A program made the translations under genes and the position numbers. A model generated the notes under the pieces. That model was not told the origin of the DNA and ran no database searches. It saw only the letters and a program-made list of their open reading frames with translations. Below are positions 45,082 to 54,690 of a stretch of DNA of 64,000 nucleotides, one piece after another (the first letter of the stretch is position 1; each line of letters starts with the position of its first letter). Source of the DNA: Bog-756 sp963703145 (GTDB taxonomy: Bacteria; Actinomycetota; Acidimicrobiia; Acidimicrobiales; RAAP-2); assembly GCA_963703145.1 (NCBI GenBank), contig OY969793.1, positions 3,224,001 through 3,288,000 of the forward strand. Reading direction: 5' to 3'.

Positions 45082-45815
45082 GGCCGACCTGCGATGACGC
45101 TGTTGCCTGCGGCGACCCCGTTGGAAGCTTCCGTGCCGCTCTCGGGTTCATCCGGGCCGCTGTCCGTCCCTGGAAGGGCGAAGGGTGGAACCACCCCGCG
45201 CCGCCTGACCAACAGCACGTGCACACCGACCACGACGCCCACCACCAGTGGCAGCAGGACGATGTGCCACATCAGCATCTGGCCGAAGTTGGTGACGTTG
45301 AAGATGGCCCCCGCTCCCGTCGAGTTGATGCCGTCCTTGGCCTGGGTGCTGATCCACTGGGAGTCGAAGTTCTGCTGGGACAGGTAGCCGGTGAAGGCCG
45401 CGCCCACCGAGACCATGAACGACACCACCCCGGTGATCCAGGTGGCTCGGCGGCGGCCGCGCCACGCGGCCATGAAGAACTTCCCCCAGAGGTGGACGAC
45501 CATGCCGAAGAAGAAGACTTCGACGCTCCACAGGTGCAGGGAGTTGACGAACAGCCCGACGGTGGACACGTGCCACCAGGTCGGCCCGAAGACGGCCAGC
45601 ACCATCCCGGTCAGGATGACGACGGCCAGGGCGGCGAGGGTGATCACGCCGAACACGTAGATCCACGAGGCGACGTAGGCCGGCTGGCGATCGGGCATCA
45701 GGCGCTCGGGCGGTAGCGCCTCGACCGCCGACCGGCGGAGACGGGCACTCAGTTGGTGGGCATCCTCGGGGAGCCCGGCGGAGGCCGGGGACGGGACATC
45801 GGTGTCGATGGTCAT
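45078..45815 (-). CDS. b6-type cytochrome b, N-terminal domain only
   Basis: 245 residues with four or five membrane helices. Heme ligands are His94 and His108 (13 residues between) in SLHLWSVEVFFFGMVVHLW, and His184 and His199 (14 residues between) in WHIVLLPLVVGVVVGVH. The 13/14 spacing is that of cytochrome b6. YLSQQNFDSQWISTQAKDG lies in the loop between helices 3 and 4, and there is no C-terminal quinol-site (PEWY) domain. ATG 45815 overlaps the upstream stop (ATGA, 45812-45815). Presumably carries electrons in a quinol-linked complex; no Rieske protein or cytochrome c is encoded nearby. Confidence 0.88.
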   Translation of the reverse strand: MTIDTDVPSPASAGLPEDAHQLSARLRRSAVEALPPERLMPDRQPAYVASWIYVFGVITLAALAVVILTGMVLAVFGPTWWHVSTVGLFVNSLHLWSVEVFFFGMVVHLWGKFFMAAWRGRRRATWITGVVSFMVSVGAAFTGYLSQQNFDSQWISTQAKDGINSTGAGAIFNVTNFGQMLMWHIVLLPLVVGVVVGVHVLLVRRRGVVPPFALPGTDSGPDEPESGTEASNGVAAGNSVIAGRP

Positions 45816-46003
45816 CGGGAACCACCACCATGACGGCGGAACGGGATGAGGATCGCCGCCACGAACACCAGCACCATCAACACGATGAGGATGGCATTGG
45901 CCACGGAGATCTGGATGAATCCCCAGTGCAGGTAGTGGCCGGGATGGTTGAGATTGATCAGTGCCCCGTAGAGCTGGATGACGGCAGTTGGTAGCAAATC
46001 CAT
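45812..46003 (-). CDS. 63-residue single-pass membrane protein leading the cytochrome b operon
   Basis: MDLLPTAVIQLYGALINLNH is followed by a Trp/His turn (PGHYLHWGFIQISVANAIL) and a strong helix ILIVLMVLVFVAAILIPF, then a short basic tail. AAGGAGGT sits eight bases before ATG 46003, the clearest ribosome site in this part of the window. Its stop overlaps the cytochrome b start. Probably a small structural subunit of the b-type complex; the two His could be heme or quinone neighbours. I do not recognise a family. Confidence 0.75.
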   Translation of the reverse strand: MDLLPTAVIQLYGALINLNHPGHYLHWGFIQISVANAILIVLMVLVFVAAILIPFRRHGGGSR

Positions 46004-46130
46004 GGCAGGTGACCTCCTTCTTGGAGGGTAGGGACGTGGCCTCACTGGCACTAGGGCCAAAGGACCCAACGTCGGAGTCCGAAGGGGCGATGCCCCCCCG
46101 GACCGCGCGCCCTCCTAGCATCATCCGGCT

Positions 46131-47120
46131 ATGACGTTGCAGCCCCCCGGCCACCATCTCGACCCCGCGCCGGGGCGGCTCGCCCGTCGAGTCGTAGGCC
46201 GTGACCTGCGGGGACTCGTGATCGTGGCCGCCTGTCTGGTGGGGGCCACCTCCGCACTGGTCGGGATGGCGGTGGCAGCCGGCTCGGTCGCGCCCACCCA
46301 CCACGATCCCGCGGTGACCACCTATGTCGCCCTCGGCGACTCCTACACCTCGGGGCCGGCCATCCCGACCCAGCTGGGCCCGACCACGGTCCCCACCGCG
46401 CCGGCAGCCTGCCTGCGGTCCTCGGACAACTACCCGTCGCTCACGGCCCGTGCCCTCGGGCTGGACCTCACCGATGTGAGCTGTGGAGGTGCGACCACCG
46501 GCGACCTCACCGGCTCGCAGGGAACGGGCATCCCGGCCCAGCTGGCAGCCCTGCGCCCGGACACCTCGCTGGTGAGCGTGGGCATCGGTGGGAACGACCT
46601 GGGCTTCTCGTCCATCGCCACCGACTGCGCGGCGGCGACACCCTGGGGCGCCACCCGGGTGGGATGGTCGTGCGCCCGGCACTTCGGCGCCGGGGGGAGC
46701 GACCAGCTGGCGGCCAAGGTCCACCAGGTCGCCAAGAAGGTGGCGGTCGTACTGGCCGACGTGCACCGACGGGCCCCCCACGCCCGGGTGTTCGTCGTCG
46801 GCTACCCCGACATCGTCCCTCCCGCCGGGAGCGGGTGCTGGCCTGCCCTACCCTTCTCCGCCACCGACCTGACCTATCTGCGGGGCGTCGAGCGTGAACT
46901 CGACGACGCTCTGGCCACCGACGCGGTCGCGGCGGGAGACGTGTTCGTCGACACGGCCACGCCGAGCGCGGCCCACAATGCCTGTACCCCGGACGACTCC
47001 CGCTGGGTCGAGCCCATCCTGCCGTCGCCCCACACGTACCCCCTGCACCCCAGCGCCGCCGGCATGGCGGGCATGGCTGCCGTGCTCGAGGAGGAGATCC
47101 GGTCCTCTGAGGCCCGTTGA
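46131..47120 (+). CDS. secreted SGNH/GDSL hydrolase
   Basis: 329 residues with an N-terminal membrane/signal segment (GLVIVAACLVGATSALVGMA). Block I is YVALGDSYTSGPAIP with the catalytic Ser, block II is DVSCGGATTGDL, block III is IGGNDLGFSS, and block V is HPSAAGMAGM with the catalytic His. Pairs of Cys suggest disulfides outside the cell. Lipase/esterase or cell-wall polymer esterase; the substrate is unknown. There is no Shine-Dalgarno sequence; TAGCAT at 46116-46121 about ten bases before ATG suggests a leaderless transcript. The next gene follows after 48 bp. Confidence 0.87.
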   Translation: MTLQPPGHHLDPAPGRLARRVVGRDLRGLVIVAACLVGATSALVGMAVAAGSVAPTHHDPAVTTYVALGDSYTSGPAIPTQLGPTTVPTAPAACLRSSDNYPSLTARALGLDLTDVSCGGATTGDLTGSQGTGIPAQLAALRPDTSLVSVGIGGNDLGFSSIATDCAAATPWGATRVGWSCARHFGAGGSDQLAAKVHQVAKKVAVVLADVHRRAPHARVFVVGYPDIVPPAGSGCWPALPFSATDLTYLRGVERELDDALATDAVAAGDVFVDTATPSAAHNACTPDDSRWVEPILPSPHTYPLHPSAAGMAGMAAVLEEEIRSSEAR

Positions 47121-47168
47121 GTACATTGGGCTGACGGAGCGGCCGGGGATGTCCATGCGGAACTGGCG

Positions 47169-49343
47169 ATGACCACACGAGCCGCGGGCACCACAGCACC
47201 CGCCCTGTCCGGGCCGGCACCGTCATCCACCCCAGCGACGACCGGCGGCGACCGATCCGCATTCCGACCCGACATCGAGGGCCTCCGTGCCGTGGCGGTC
47301 ACCCTGGTCGTGGGCTATCACGCCTGGCCGGCCGCCGTGCCGGGCGGCTTCGTCGGCGTGGACGTCTTCTTCGTCATCTCGGGCTTCCTCATCACCGGCC
47401 ATCTGTTGGCCGACCGCTCGTCGAAGGGCCATCTCGACTTCGCCCGCTTCTACGCCCGCCGGGTGCGCCGGATCCTGCCGGCCTCGACCCTGGTGCTCAT
47501 CGTGACCGTGGTGGTGGCCTGGCAGGTGCTCCCGGCCTTCCGGGCCCAGTCCGTGTCGACCGACTCCATCTGGGCATCGGCGTTCGCCATCAACTACCAC
47601 CTGGCCATCGAGGGGTCGATCTATCTGAACGCCTCGGCGCCGGTGTCCCCCCTCCAGAACTATTGGTCTCTCTCGGTCGAAGAGCAGTTCTATGCCGTGT
47701 GGCCGCTGCTGTTGCTGGCCGCCTCCCTGGTGTGGGTTCGACGGTCCGAAGGGTCCGCACGGTCCGTGAGCGAGCCGGCACGACGGGTCGAGCTTTGGGC
47801 CGTGCTGGTCGTCATTTTCGTCGGCTCCCTGGCCGTCGACCTCCGACTCACCAACAACTCGCCCTCATGGGCGTACTACAGCCTGCTGAGCCGGGGTTGG
47901 GAGCTGGCCGCCGGGGCACTGCTGGCGGTGGCGGCGCCTCACCTGGTCGGGTTGGCCCGACGCCGGGCCGCCCTCGTGGCCTGGGCCGGGCTCGCCGCCA
48001 TCGTGGTCGCGGCGCTGGCCTTCGGCGCCCAGACGCCCTATCCGGGGACGGCGGCCCTGCTTCCGGTGGCAGGAGCCGTTGCCGTCATCGCCGGTGGTAC
48101 TGCGTCGGCGGCCCGCCGGCCGGGGACGGGCAACCCGCTGCTCGGTCTCCGTCCATTCCAGGCGGTGGGCCGGCTGTCGTATTCGTGGTACCTCTGGCAT
48201 TTCCCCGCCCTCATCCTGGCCCCGTCGATCCTCGGCGTGGCCGCCTTGTCAGTGGGAGGGAACCTGGCGGTGGCGGCAGTGTCGCTCGGCATCGCCGCCG
48301 TGGCTTACCGGGTGGTCGAACAGCCGGTCCGGTCCAGCCGGGTCCTCGTCCAGCGACCGTGGACCGGGCTGTTGTTGGGCGGCGCCCTGATCGCCGCGGC
48401 CGTCGCCGTAGCGATCATCGTGCCCCGGCTCCACCCTCAGCCGGGCGCGGCATCCACCGGCTCCGAGCTGCCCTCGCCGCAGACCACGGCGCAGGCCCAG
48501 GCCGTCCTGGCCCGTGCCCTGCAGACCAGGACGATCCCAGCCGGTCTCCACCCGAGCCTGGCCACCGCCACCGCCGACCAGCCGGTGATCTATGGCGACG
48601 GCTGCCACCTGGGCGTGGCGGCGGTGACCGGCCCGCCGTGCGTCTTCGGTGACCGGTCCTCGCCGGTGACCGTGGTCCTGTTCGGCGATTCCCATGCCGC
48701 CCAGTGGTTCCCGGCCCTGGAGTCGATCAGCAACCGGGAGGGCTGGCGACTCGTGTCGATGACCAAATCGAGCTGCCCGGTGGCGGACGTGTCGGTCTAC
48801 AACACCTATCTGAAGCGCACCTACACCGAGTGCGACACCTGGAGGGCCAACGCCGAGCGGGCCATTGCCCGGCTCCACCCGGCCATGGTGGTGGTGTCCG
48901 AGCGGCGCGACTGGGGCCGGACCGCCAATCCCGATGACTCCGCATCCTTCGTCCGTCCCTGGGCGGAGGGTGTGCGCTCGACACTCGGTCGCCTCGTCGC
49001 CGACGGCACCCGCGTGGTCCTGGTCGCGGACACCCCTCACGTCGAGACCAGCGTCCCGCTCTGTCTGTCCGAGGCCCTGGTGCCGGTGGCCTCGTGCGGC
49101 CCGACCGTGGCCGACACCGACTACGACGCGGCCCGCAAACGAGCCGACCGACAGGCAGCGGCAACCGCTGGGGCCACCTATGTCGATCCGACGCCATGGA
49201 TCTGCACCCCGTCGGGGTGCCCGCCGATCGTCGGGAACCTCCTCGTCTACCGAGACGAGCAGCACCTCACCGTGGAGTACTCCACCTGGATCGCCCCGTT
49301 GCTCGAGCGCGAGCTCGTGGCGGTGCTGGTGGGCCACCGCTGA
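47169..49343 (+). CDS. membrane O-acyltransferase (acyltransferase-3 / OafA type) with C-terminal SGNH domain
   Basis: 724 residues. After a disordered N-terminus, RPDIEGLRAVAVTLVVGYHA with His51 and FVGVDVFFVISGFLITGHLL are the OafA signature. SPLQNYWSLSVEEQFYAVWP follows, and about ten membrane helices run to near residue 420. The C-terminal extracytoplasmic SGNH domain has VVLFGDSHAAQWFPALESI (Ser, about residue 505), DWGRT and a closing DEQHLTVEYS with the Asp-His pair. It probably O-acetylates a cell-surface glycopolymer. It follows the SGNH hydrolase, suggesting a modification/demodification pair. Confidence 0.93.
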   Translation: MTTRAAGTTAPALSGPAPSSTPATTGGDRSAFRPDIEGLRAVAVTLVVGYHAWPAAVPGGFVGVDVFFVISGFLITGHLLADRSSKGHLDFARFYARRVRRILPASTLVLIVTVVVAWQVLPAFRAQSVSTDSIWASAFAINYHLAIEGSIYLNASAPVSPLQNYWSLSVEEQFYAVWPLLLLAASLVWVRRSEGSARSVSEPARRVELWAVLVVIFVGSLAVDLRLTNNSPSWAYYSLLSRGWELAAGALLAVAAPHLVGLARRRAALVAWAGLAAIVVAALAFGAQTPYPGTAALLPVAGAVAVIAGGTASAARRPGTGNPLLGLRPFQAVGRLSYSWYLWHFPALILAPSILGVAALSVGGNLAVAAVSLGIAAVAYRVVEQPVRSSRVLVQRPWTGLLLGGALIAAAVAVAIIVPRLHPQPGAASTGSELPSPQTTAQAQAVLARALQTRTIPAGLHPSLATATADQPVIYGDGCHLGVAAVTGPPCVFGDRSSPVTVVLFGDSHAAQWFPALESISNREGWRLVSMTKSSCPVADVSVYNTYLKRTYTECDTWRANAERAIARLHPAMVVVSERRDWGRTANPDDSASFVRPWAEGVRSTLGRLVADGTRVVLVADTPHVETSVPLCLSEALVPVASCGPTVADTDYDAARKRADRQAAATAGATYVDPTPWICTPSGCPPIVGNLLVYRDEQHLTVEYSTWIAPLLERELVAVLVGHR

Positions 49344-49373
49344 GCGTCGCCCCGTTAGGGACCTTCGCCGAGT

Positions 49374-50762
49374 TCAGGGATCCGTCGCGCTCTCGACGCC
49401 CCCCCGGGCGATGGCGCCGACCAGGCGGGCGTGGTCCCGTTCGTTCTGGTCGGCATAGGACCGGGCGAAGGCTTCCATCGCTCGGGCGAACTTGCGGCCT
49501 TTGCCCAGGTAGCTGGCGATGGCCAGAGGATCGCCAGTCCGAGCGTGGGCCCGGGCCAGGGTCTCTCCGCAGGCGGTGGCGAACTCCACCAAGCGCGGCG
49601 CGATGAGATCGGTGGTGGGGATGATCTTCATGTCACGGAACTGGCGCACGTAGTACTGCCGGCCGTGGAGCGAGCCCCACCCGACGAAGATGTCGGTGGC
49701 ACTCTGCAGCAGGCGCTTGCCGTGGATGACCCGCGCTCCGTGATGGCCCAGGCGGCTCGGTGTGGCAAATGGCTCGTAGACCGACGGCCCGGCCTGTTTG
49801 ACCTGGAGGAACAACGGGTCGGCACCACTGCGCCCCTCGAGGAGCACCAGGTACACCTGCATCCCGACGCTGCCCACACCGACCACTTGGCGGACGGTGT
49901 CGACCTCGGTGAAGCGGTCGAACAGGGTCCGGCGGTCCTCTTGCAGGGTCAGTCGGTACTCGGCCAGCAGGTGATCGACCAGATCGTCCTGCTCGGCATC
50001 GTTGATGGTCACCCGGACCGGTGGGTCCTCGGTGATGCGGGGCCGCCCGTGCGCCATGGTGGTGAGCTTGGCGAACGCCCCGCGGCTGGTCCGGCGCTCC
50101 TTCTGCTTCTCGACGTGGACCGAGACCCGCCCGCGGTCGGCCGGCTCGAAATAGCCCAGCAGGCTGTCGACGTGCATCCCGTCGTACCAGATGTCCAACT
50201 CGGGCATGGCGGCGCAACGGCGCATCCGGGTCCGGTAGGCGTCGGCTGCCGCTTCGACCGCATCGTCGGCCACCGAGGCGGGGATCCCGTTCTCCCGGGC
50301 CGCCACCACCAGGCTGGCGGCCAGCCGCTTGACGTCCCACTCGAACGGTCCGGGCAGAGTCTCGTCGAAGTCGCGGAGGTCGAACATCAGATTGCGCTCG
50401 GGGGTCGCCCAGAGCCCGAAGTTGAGGACATGGGCGTCACCGCACAGCTGGACGATGAGGCCGCTGTCGGGTCCGGAGCCGAGATCGGCGGCCATGACCG
50501 CGGCCGCACCACGGTAGAAGTTCCACGGGGAGGCGGCCATGCGCTGGTGGCGCAAGGGCACCAGTTCGGCCACCCGCATCTCGTTCTGGGCCAGGATCGT
50601 CGCCACCGGGTCCTGGCCCCGTCCCGCCTCTTCCCACCGGCCCAGGGTGCCGCGGGAGATGCGTGCACGGGCCAGGCGACCAGCGTCACGCCGCTCGTCC
50701 TCGGTGGCCGAGAGGTCATGAAGGGGCGCGGGTACCGGCGGCACTGCACTGGGAACGGTCAT
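49374..50762 (-). CDS. DUF2252 family protein
   Basis: 462 residues from ATG 50762 with GAGGA seven bases upstream. Family marks: RMAASPWNFYRGAAAVMAAD, CGDAHVLNFGLWATPERNLM, FDLRDFDETLPGPFEWDVKR, GVGSVGMQVYLVLLEGRS, LFLQVKQAGPSVYEPF, VIHGKRLLQSATDIFVGW and YVRQFRDMKI. The family has a protein-kinase-like fold with a GDxHxxNFG catalytic-loop-like segment; its function is unknown. It converges on the acyltransferase gene (30 bp) and is divergent from the small ORF at 50951. Confidence 0.93.
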   Translation of the reverse strand: MTVPSAVPPVPAPLHDLSATEDERRDAGRLARARISRGTLGRWEEAGRGQDPVATILAQNEMRVAELVPLRHQRMAASPWNFYRGAAAVMAADLGSGPDSGLIVQLCGDAHVLNFGLWATPERNLMFDLRDFDETLPGPFEWDVKRLAASLVVAARENGIPASVADDAVEAAADAYRTRMRRCAAMPELDIWYDGMHVDSLLGYFEPADRGRVSVHVEKQKERRTSRGAFAKLTTMAHGRPRITEDPPVRVTINDAEQDDLVDHLLAEYRLTLQEDRRTLFDRFTEVDTVRQVVGVGSVGMQVYLVLLEGRSGADPLFLQVKQAGPSVYEPFATPSRLGHHGARVIHGKRLLQSATDIFVGWGSLHGRQYYVRQFRDMKIIPTTDLIAPRLVEFATACGETLARAHARTGDPLAIASYLGKGRKFARAMEAFARSYADQNERDHARLVGAIARGGVESATDP

Positions 50763-50832
50763 GAGGTGGTCCTCGGAGGTGGTCGCACTGGGGTGCTGCA
50801 CGGCGCCCGGACGGCCGGCCCCGTCCCGTAAT

Positions 50833-50904
50833 CCTAGGACGAAGCCCCGGTGACCTAGACTGGTGTCTAGGACGACGTCGCTCACTCGGAGCGGGCTGTC
50901 GTCC
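50833..50904. promoter_or_regulatory. palindrome-rich divergent control region
   Basis: CCTAGGAC (50833-50840) precedes a perfect inverted repeat, CCTAGAC-TGGT-GTCTAGG (50854-50871). A nested hairpin follows: outer GGACGAC/GTCGTCC (50870-50876, 50898-50904) and inner CGCTC/GAGCG (50879-50883, 50889-50893). TAGACT at 50856-50861 resembles an actinobacterial -10. The region separates DUF2252 (minus) from the small ORF (plus), and its repeated CTAG-RC motif looks like an operator array. Confidence 0.45.
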
Positions 50905-50950
50905 ACCTGCTCGGTCGCCCTCCACGGGCCCGCCGGGTGATCGGAGGATC

Positions 50951-51202
50951 ATGGACCCGTCCGACGCCTCACCGACCGGAACCCGGTTGGACGAGCATCA
51001 CGCACCGGAGACCAACGGCCGCATGTCGGTGTGCCGTCGGTGTGGCTGCACCACCGACGGGATCGAGGGCCGCCACCATCAGCCCAGCGAGCGCCAACAG
51101 GATCGCTCGGTCCGCTGGCTGGACGCCCAGGTGCACCAACGCCAGATCGAGGGCGCCAGGGCCTCCCATGCCAACTCGGTGCACGGCGACATCCGACGCT
51201 GA
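50951..51202 (+). CDS. small Cys/His-containing ORF of unknown function
   Basis: 83 residues. ATG 50951 is preceded by CGGAGGATC, a good ribosome site. The sequence contains MSVCRRCGCTTDGIEGRHHQ, a CxxCxC cluster plus HH that could bind a metal, followed by a charged helical stretch WLDAQVHQRQIEGARA. No family recognised. It ends 26 bp before the convergent agmatine deiminase gene. The short length and biased composition leave it uncertain, but the ribosome site and the structured upstream region argue for it. Confidence 0.45.
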   Translation: MDPSDASPTGTRLDEHHAPETNGRMSVCRRCGCTTDGIEGRHHQPSERQQDRSVRWLDAQVHQRQIEGARASHANSVHGDIRR

Positions 51203-51228
51203 CAGGGGTCTGGGCCCCATGGCCTCGT

Positions 51229-52330
51229 TCAGGCCACCGGGACCTGCTGGGTGATGCAGTGGATATTGCCACCGCCGAGGAGGATCTCCCGGCTGTGGAC
51301 CCCCTCGATCCGGCGGTTGGGAAACTCCCCGACGAGGAGGTCGGCGACCTCGTCGTCATGGCGGGGGTCGAGGCGGGGGTGGACGACCGCCGTGTTGGCC
51401 AGATAGAAGTTGACGTACGAGCCCGCCATCCGGTCCCCGGCTGAGCGCGCGACGGCGTGGCCGCTGCTGCTCACGCCCGTCGCTTCGTCTGCCGTGATCG
51501 AGAGCGGCCCGGGCGACGGCAGCAGCCCGACGTCTAGGTGGCGGCCCCGGGCATCGGTGGCCGACTCCAGGACTTCGGCGCGCCTCCCGGGAGATCGCCG
51601 ACTGAGGATCGTCCGCCGCTTCCGTCCACGTCAGCAGCACCCGTCCGGGGCGTGAGAAGCACGCCAGGTTGTCGACGTGGCCATTCGTCTCGTCGCCGAC
51701 CACGCCTCGGGGAATCCAGATCACCGTGTCGATGCCCAGATACTCCGCCAGCTGCGCCTCGATCTCGGCACGGGAGAGGCCGGGGTTTCGGTTGGGGTTG
51801 AGCAGGCACTCCTCGGTGGTGATGCAGGTGCCCTCACCGTCGACGTGGATGGCACCGCCCTCGAGGACGAACGGGGCGCGGTAGCGCGCGGCTCCCTCCA
51901 GGTCGCAGACCTTGGCGGCCACGAGGTCGTCGTTGTCCCACGGGTGGTAGAGACCGCCGTCGAGACCGCCCCATGCGTTGAAGATCCAGTCCACCCCCCG
52001 CCGCTCTCCCTGGCCGCGGTTCACGACGAACGTCGGGCCGATATCACGCGCCCAGGCGTCGTCCGTGGTGGTCTCGACCACCTGGACCGCCGGTGAGCAG
52101 GCTGCCCTGGCCCGCTCCCACTGGGCGGAGGAAGCCAGCATGGTGACCGGCTCGCTCCGGGCGATGGCCTCGGCTACCGCGGTGAAGGCCGACTGGGCGG
52201 GCCCGGCCTCGACGCGCCAGTTGTCGGTCCGTTCGGGCCACACCAGGTAGCAGCGCTCGTGGAGCTCCCACTCGGCCGGCATGTGGAATCCGTCGGTCTT
52301 CGGCGTGGAGTCGAGCAGGCGGGATGGCAA
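51229..52330 (-). CDS. aguA: agmatine deiminase; single frameshift
   Basis: Converts agmatine to N-carbamoylputrescine. After correction about 366 residues. Signatures: DGFHMPAEWELHERCYLVWP, DDAWARDIGPTFVV, FNAWGGLDGGLYHPWDNDDL, VLEGGAIHVDGEGT, GDETNGHVDNLACF (catalytic His) and, at the end, LLGGGNIHCITQQ (catalytic Cys). The frame is lost near 51575-51590: SREAR must lose one base to continue into EVLESATDARGRHLDVGLLP and onward to GSYVNFYLANTAVVHP. TTG 52330 with AGAAGG eight bases upstream is the likeliest start; ATG 52282 lies within the conserved N-terminus. It is divergent from aguB. Confidence 0.85.
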
Positions 52331-52473
52331 TGCGGCGGCCTTCTTGTTCGGGCGACGGGGAGAGCACGATCCTAGTGCCGGGTACTCTGGCCACGACTCC
52401 CCGCCGGTGGGCATCGCTGGTGTCCTGCGCTGCGGCGACGGTGGGGCCGCACGCGAGCAGTGGGGTGGCCGAG

Positions 52474-53328
<855 letters not shown>

Positions 53329-53362
53329 CCAGCACCTCGGCACGGGCGCCAGGTCCGAGGGC

Positions 53363-54647
53363 TCAACCCGCGTCGGGGAAGAAGCGGGGGAGGAACGAGC
53401 GGTTGGCGGCCAACAGGGTATCGGCCAGCTCCTCGGCCAGGGGGTACTGACCCACCAGCGGGTTGACCACCAGGGCCCGGATCATGGTGGCACGGCTCCC
53501 CGACCGCGGCAGCTTCGACCGCCAGCCGCTCGTAGGCCTTGCAGTGGGCTACCAGTCCGGCCATGTCCGGCGGCAGGGGTCGCTGGGGCAGCGGATGGGC
53601 CCCGTCCCGGTCGACGGTGCAGGGCACCTCCACGACGGCGTCGTCGGGCAGCCCGGGCAGGCTGCCCTGGTTGGGCACATCGACGACCTGGACGTCCCCG
53701 GTCCCGGCGTGGAGGCTGGCGATCAGACGGACCGCGGCCTCGGAGTAGAAGGCACCACCCCGGTGGGAGAGCTTCTCGGGCTTGGTCACCAGTGCGGGGT
53801 CCCGATACTCGGCGAGCAGCTCGGCCTCGAGTTCGGCCACCACCTCGGCCCGGGACCGCCAGCCCGGAGCGGCCTGCTCGCCCAGGTTCTCGGCCAGGCG
53901 ATAGTAGTAGTGCAGGTAGTAGGAGGGGAGGGCGCCGAGCAGGTGGAGCAGGCCGGCGGGCACGCCGCTCTCCAACTCGAGCTCGGGCCCGAAGCGGCTC
54001 GACAATTCGGGGAGCCGGTCGACGCCATCGACCAGTGCCGACCGCACCCAGGTCAGATGGTTGAGCCCGACGTGCTCGATCCCGACGGTGTCCGGGTCGA
54101 CGCCGAGGTAGTGGCCGATGCGTCGCTGGACGTGGATGGCCACGTTGCACAGCCCAACGGCCCGATGGCCCTCGTCCGCCAGTGCCTGGGTCACGATGCC
54201 CACCGGGTTGGTGAAGTCGACCACCCAGGCGCCGCGCGCGCCGAAGGCCGCCGTCTCTTCGGCGATCTCGAGCACGAGCGGCACGGTGCGGAGGGCCTTG
54301 GCCAGCCCTCCGGGACCCGTGGTCTCCTGCCCGAGGCAGCCGTAGCCGATGGGCAGGGTCTCGTCGGTGTGGCGGGCCGCCTGGCCACCCACCCGGAGCT
54401 GGATGACGACGAAGTCGGCGCCGTCGACGGCCCGGCGCCGATCACCGGTGGTCACCAGGTTCCCGGCCCACCCACGCTGGCGGAGGATCCGGCCGGCCAG
54501 GCCGGCCACCACCTCCAGGCGGTCGGCATCGGGATCGGCCAGGACCAGTTCATCGACGACCAGCCGGTCCTCGTGGGTGCACAGGCTGTCGACCAATTCG
54601 GGGGTGTAGGTACTCCCGCCCCCGATCACGGCAACCTTGGTCCCCAC
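53363..54647 (-). CDS. family 4 glycosidase, 6-phospho-beta-glucosidase-like; single frameshift
   Basis: NAD+- and Mn2+-dependent glycoside hydrolase. The N-terminus VAVIGGGSTYTPEL binds NAD+; CNVAIHVQRRIGHY holds the Cys and VGLNHLTWV the His of the metal site. FTNPVGIVTQA is also typical. The frame is lost in the CCCC run 53498-53501: removing one base gives EAAAVGSRATMIRALVVNPL and then SFLPRFFPDAG, ending at TGA 53363-53365, for about 427 residues. GTG 54647 aligns with the family N-terminus and has no ribosome site, so the mRNA may be leaderless. It is divergent from the sugar kinase. Confidence 0.85.
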
Positions 54648-54690
54648 GTATCGAACGTAACATCGCCCTGTGTCCGGACGCGGAGCGACG

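Noticed and set aside
46507..47262. 251-codon minus-strand ORF opposite the SGNH hydrolase and acyltransferase
   Set aside because: Arg/Pro-rich shadow without domain motifs, overlapping two certain genes.
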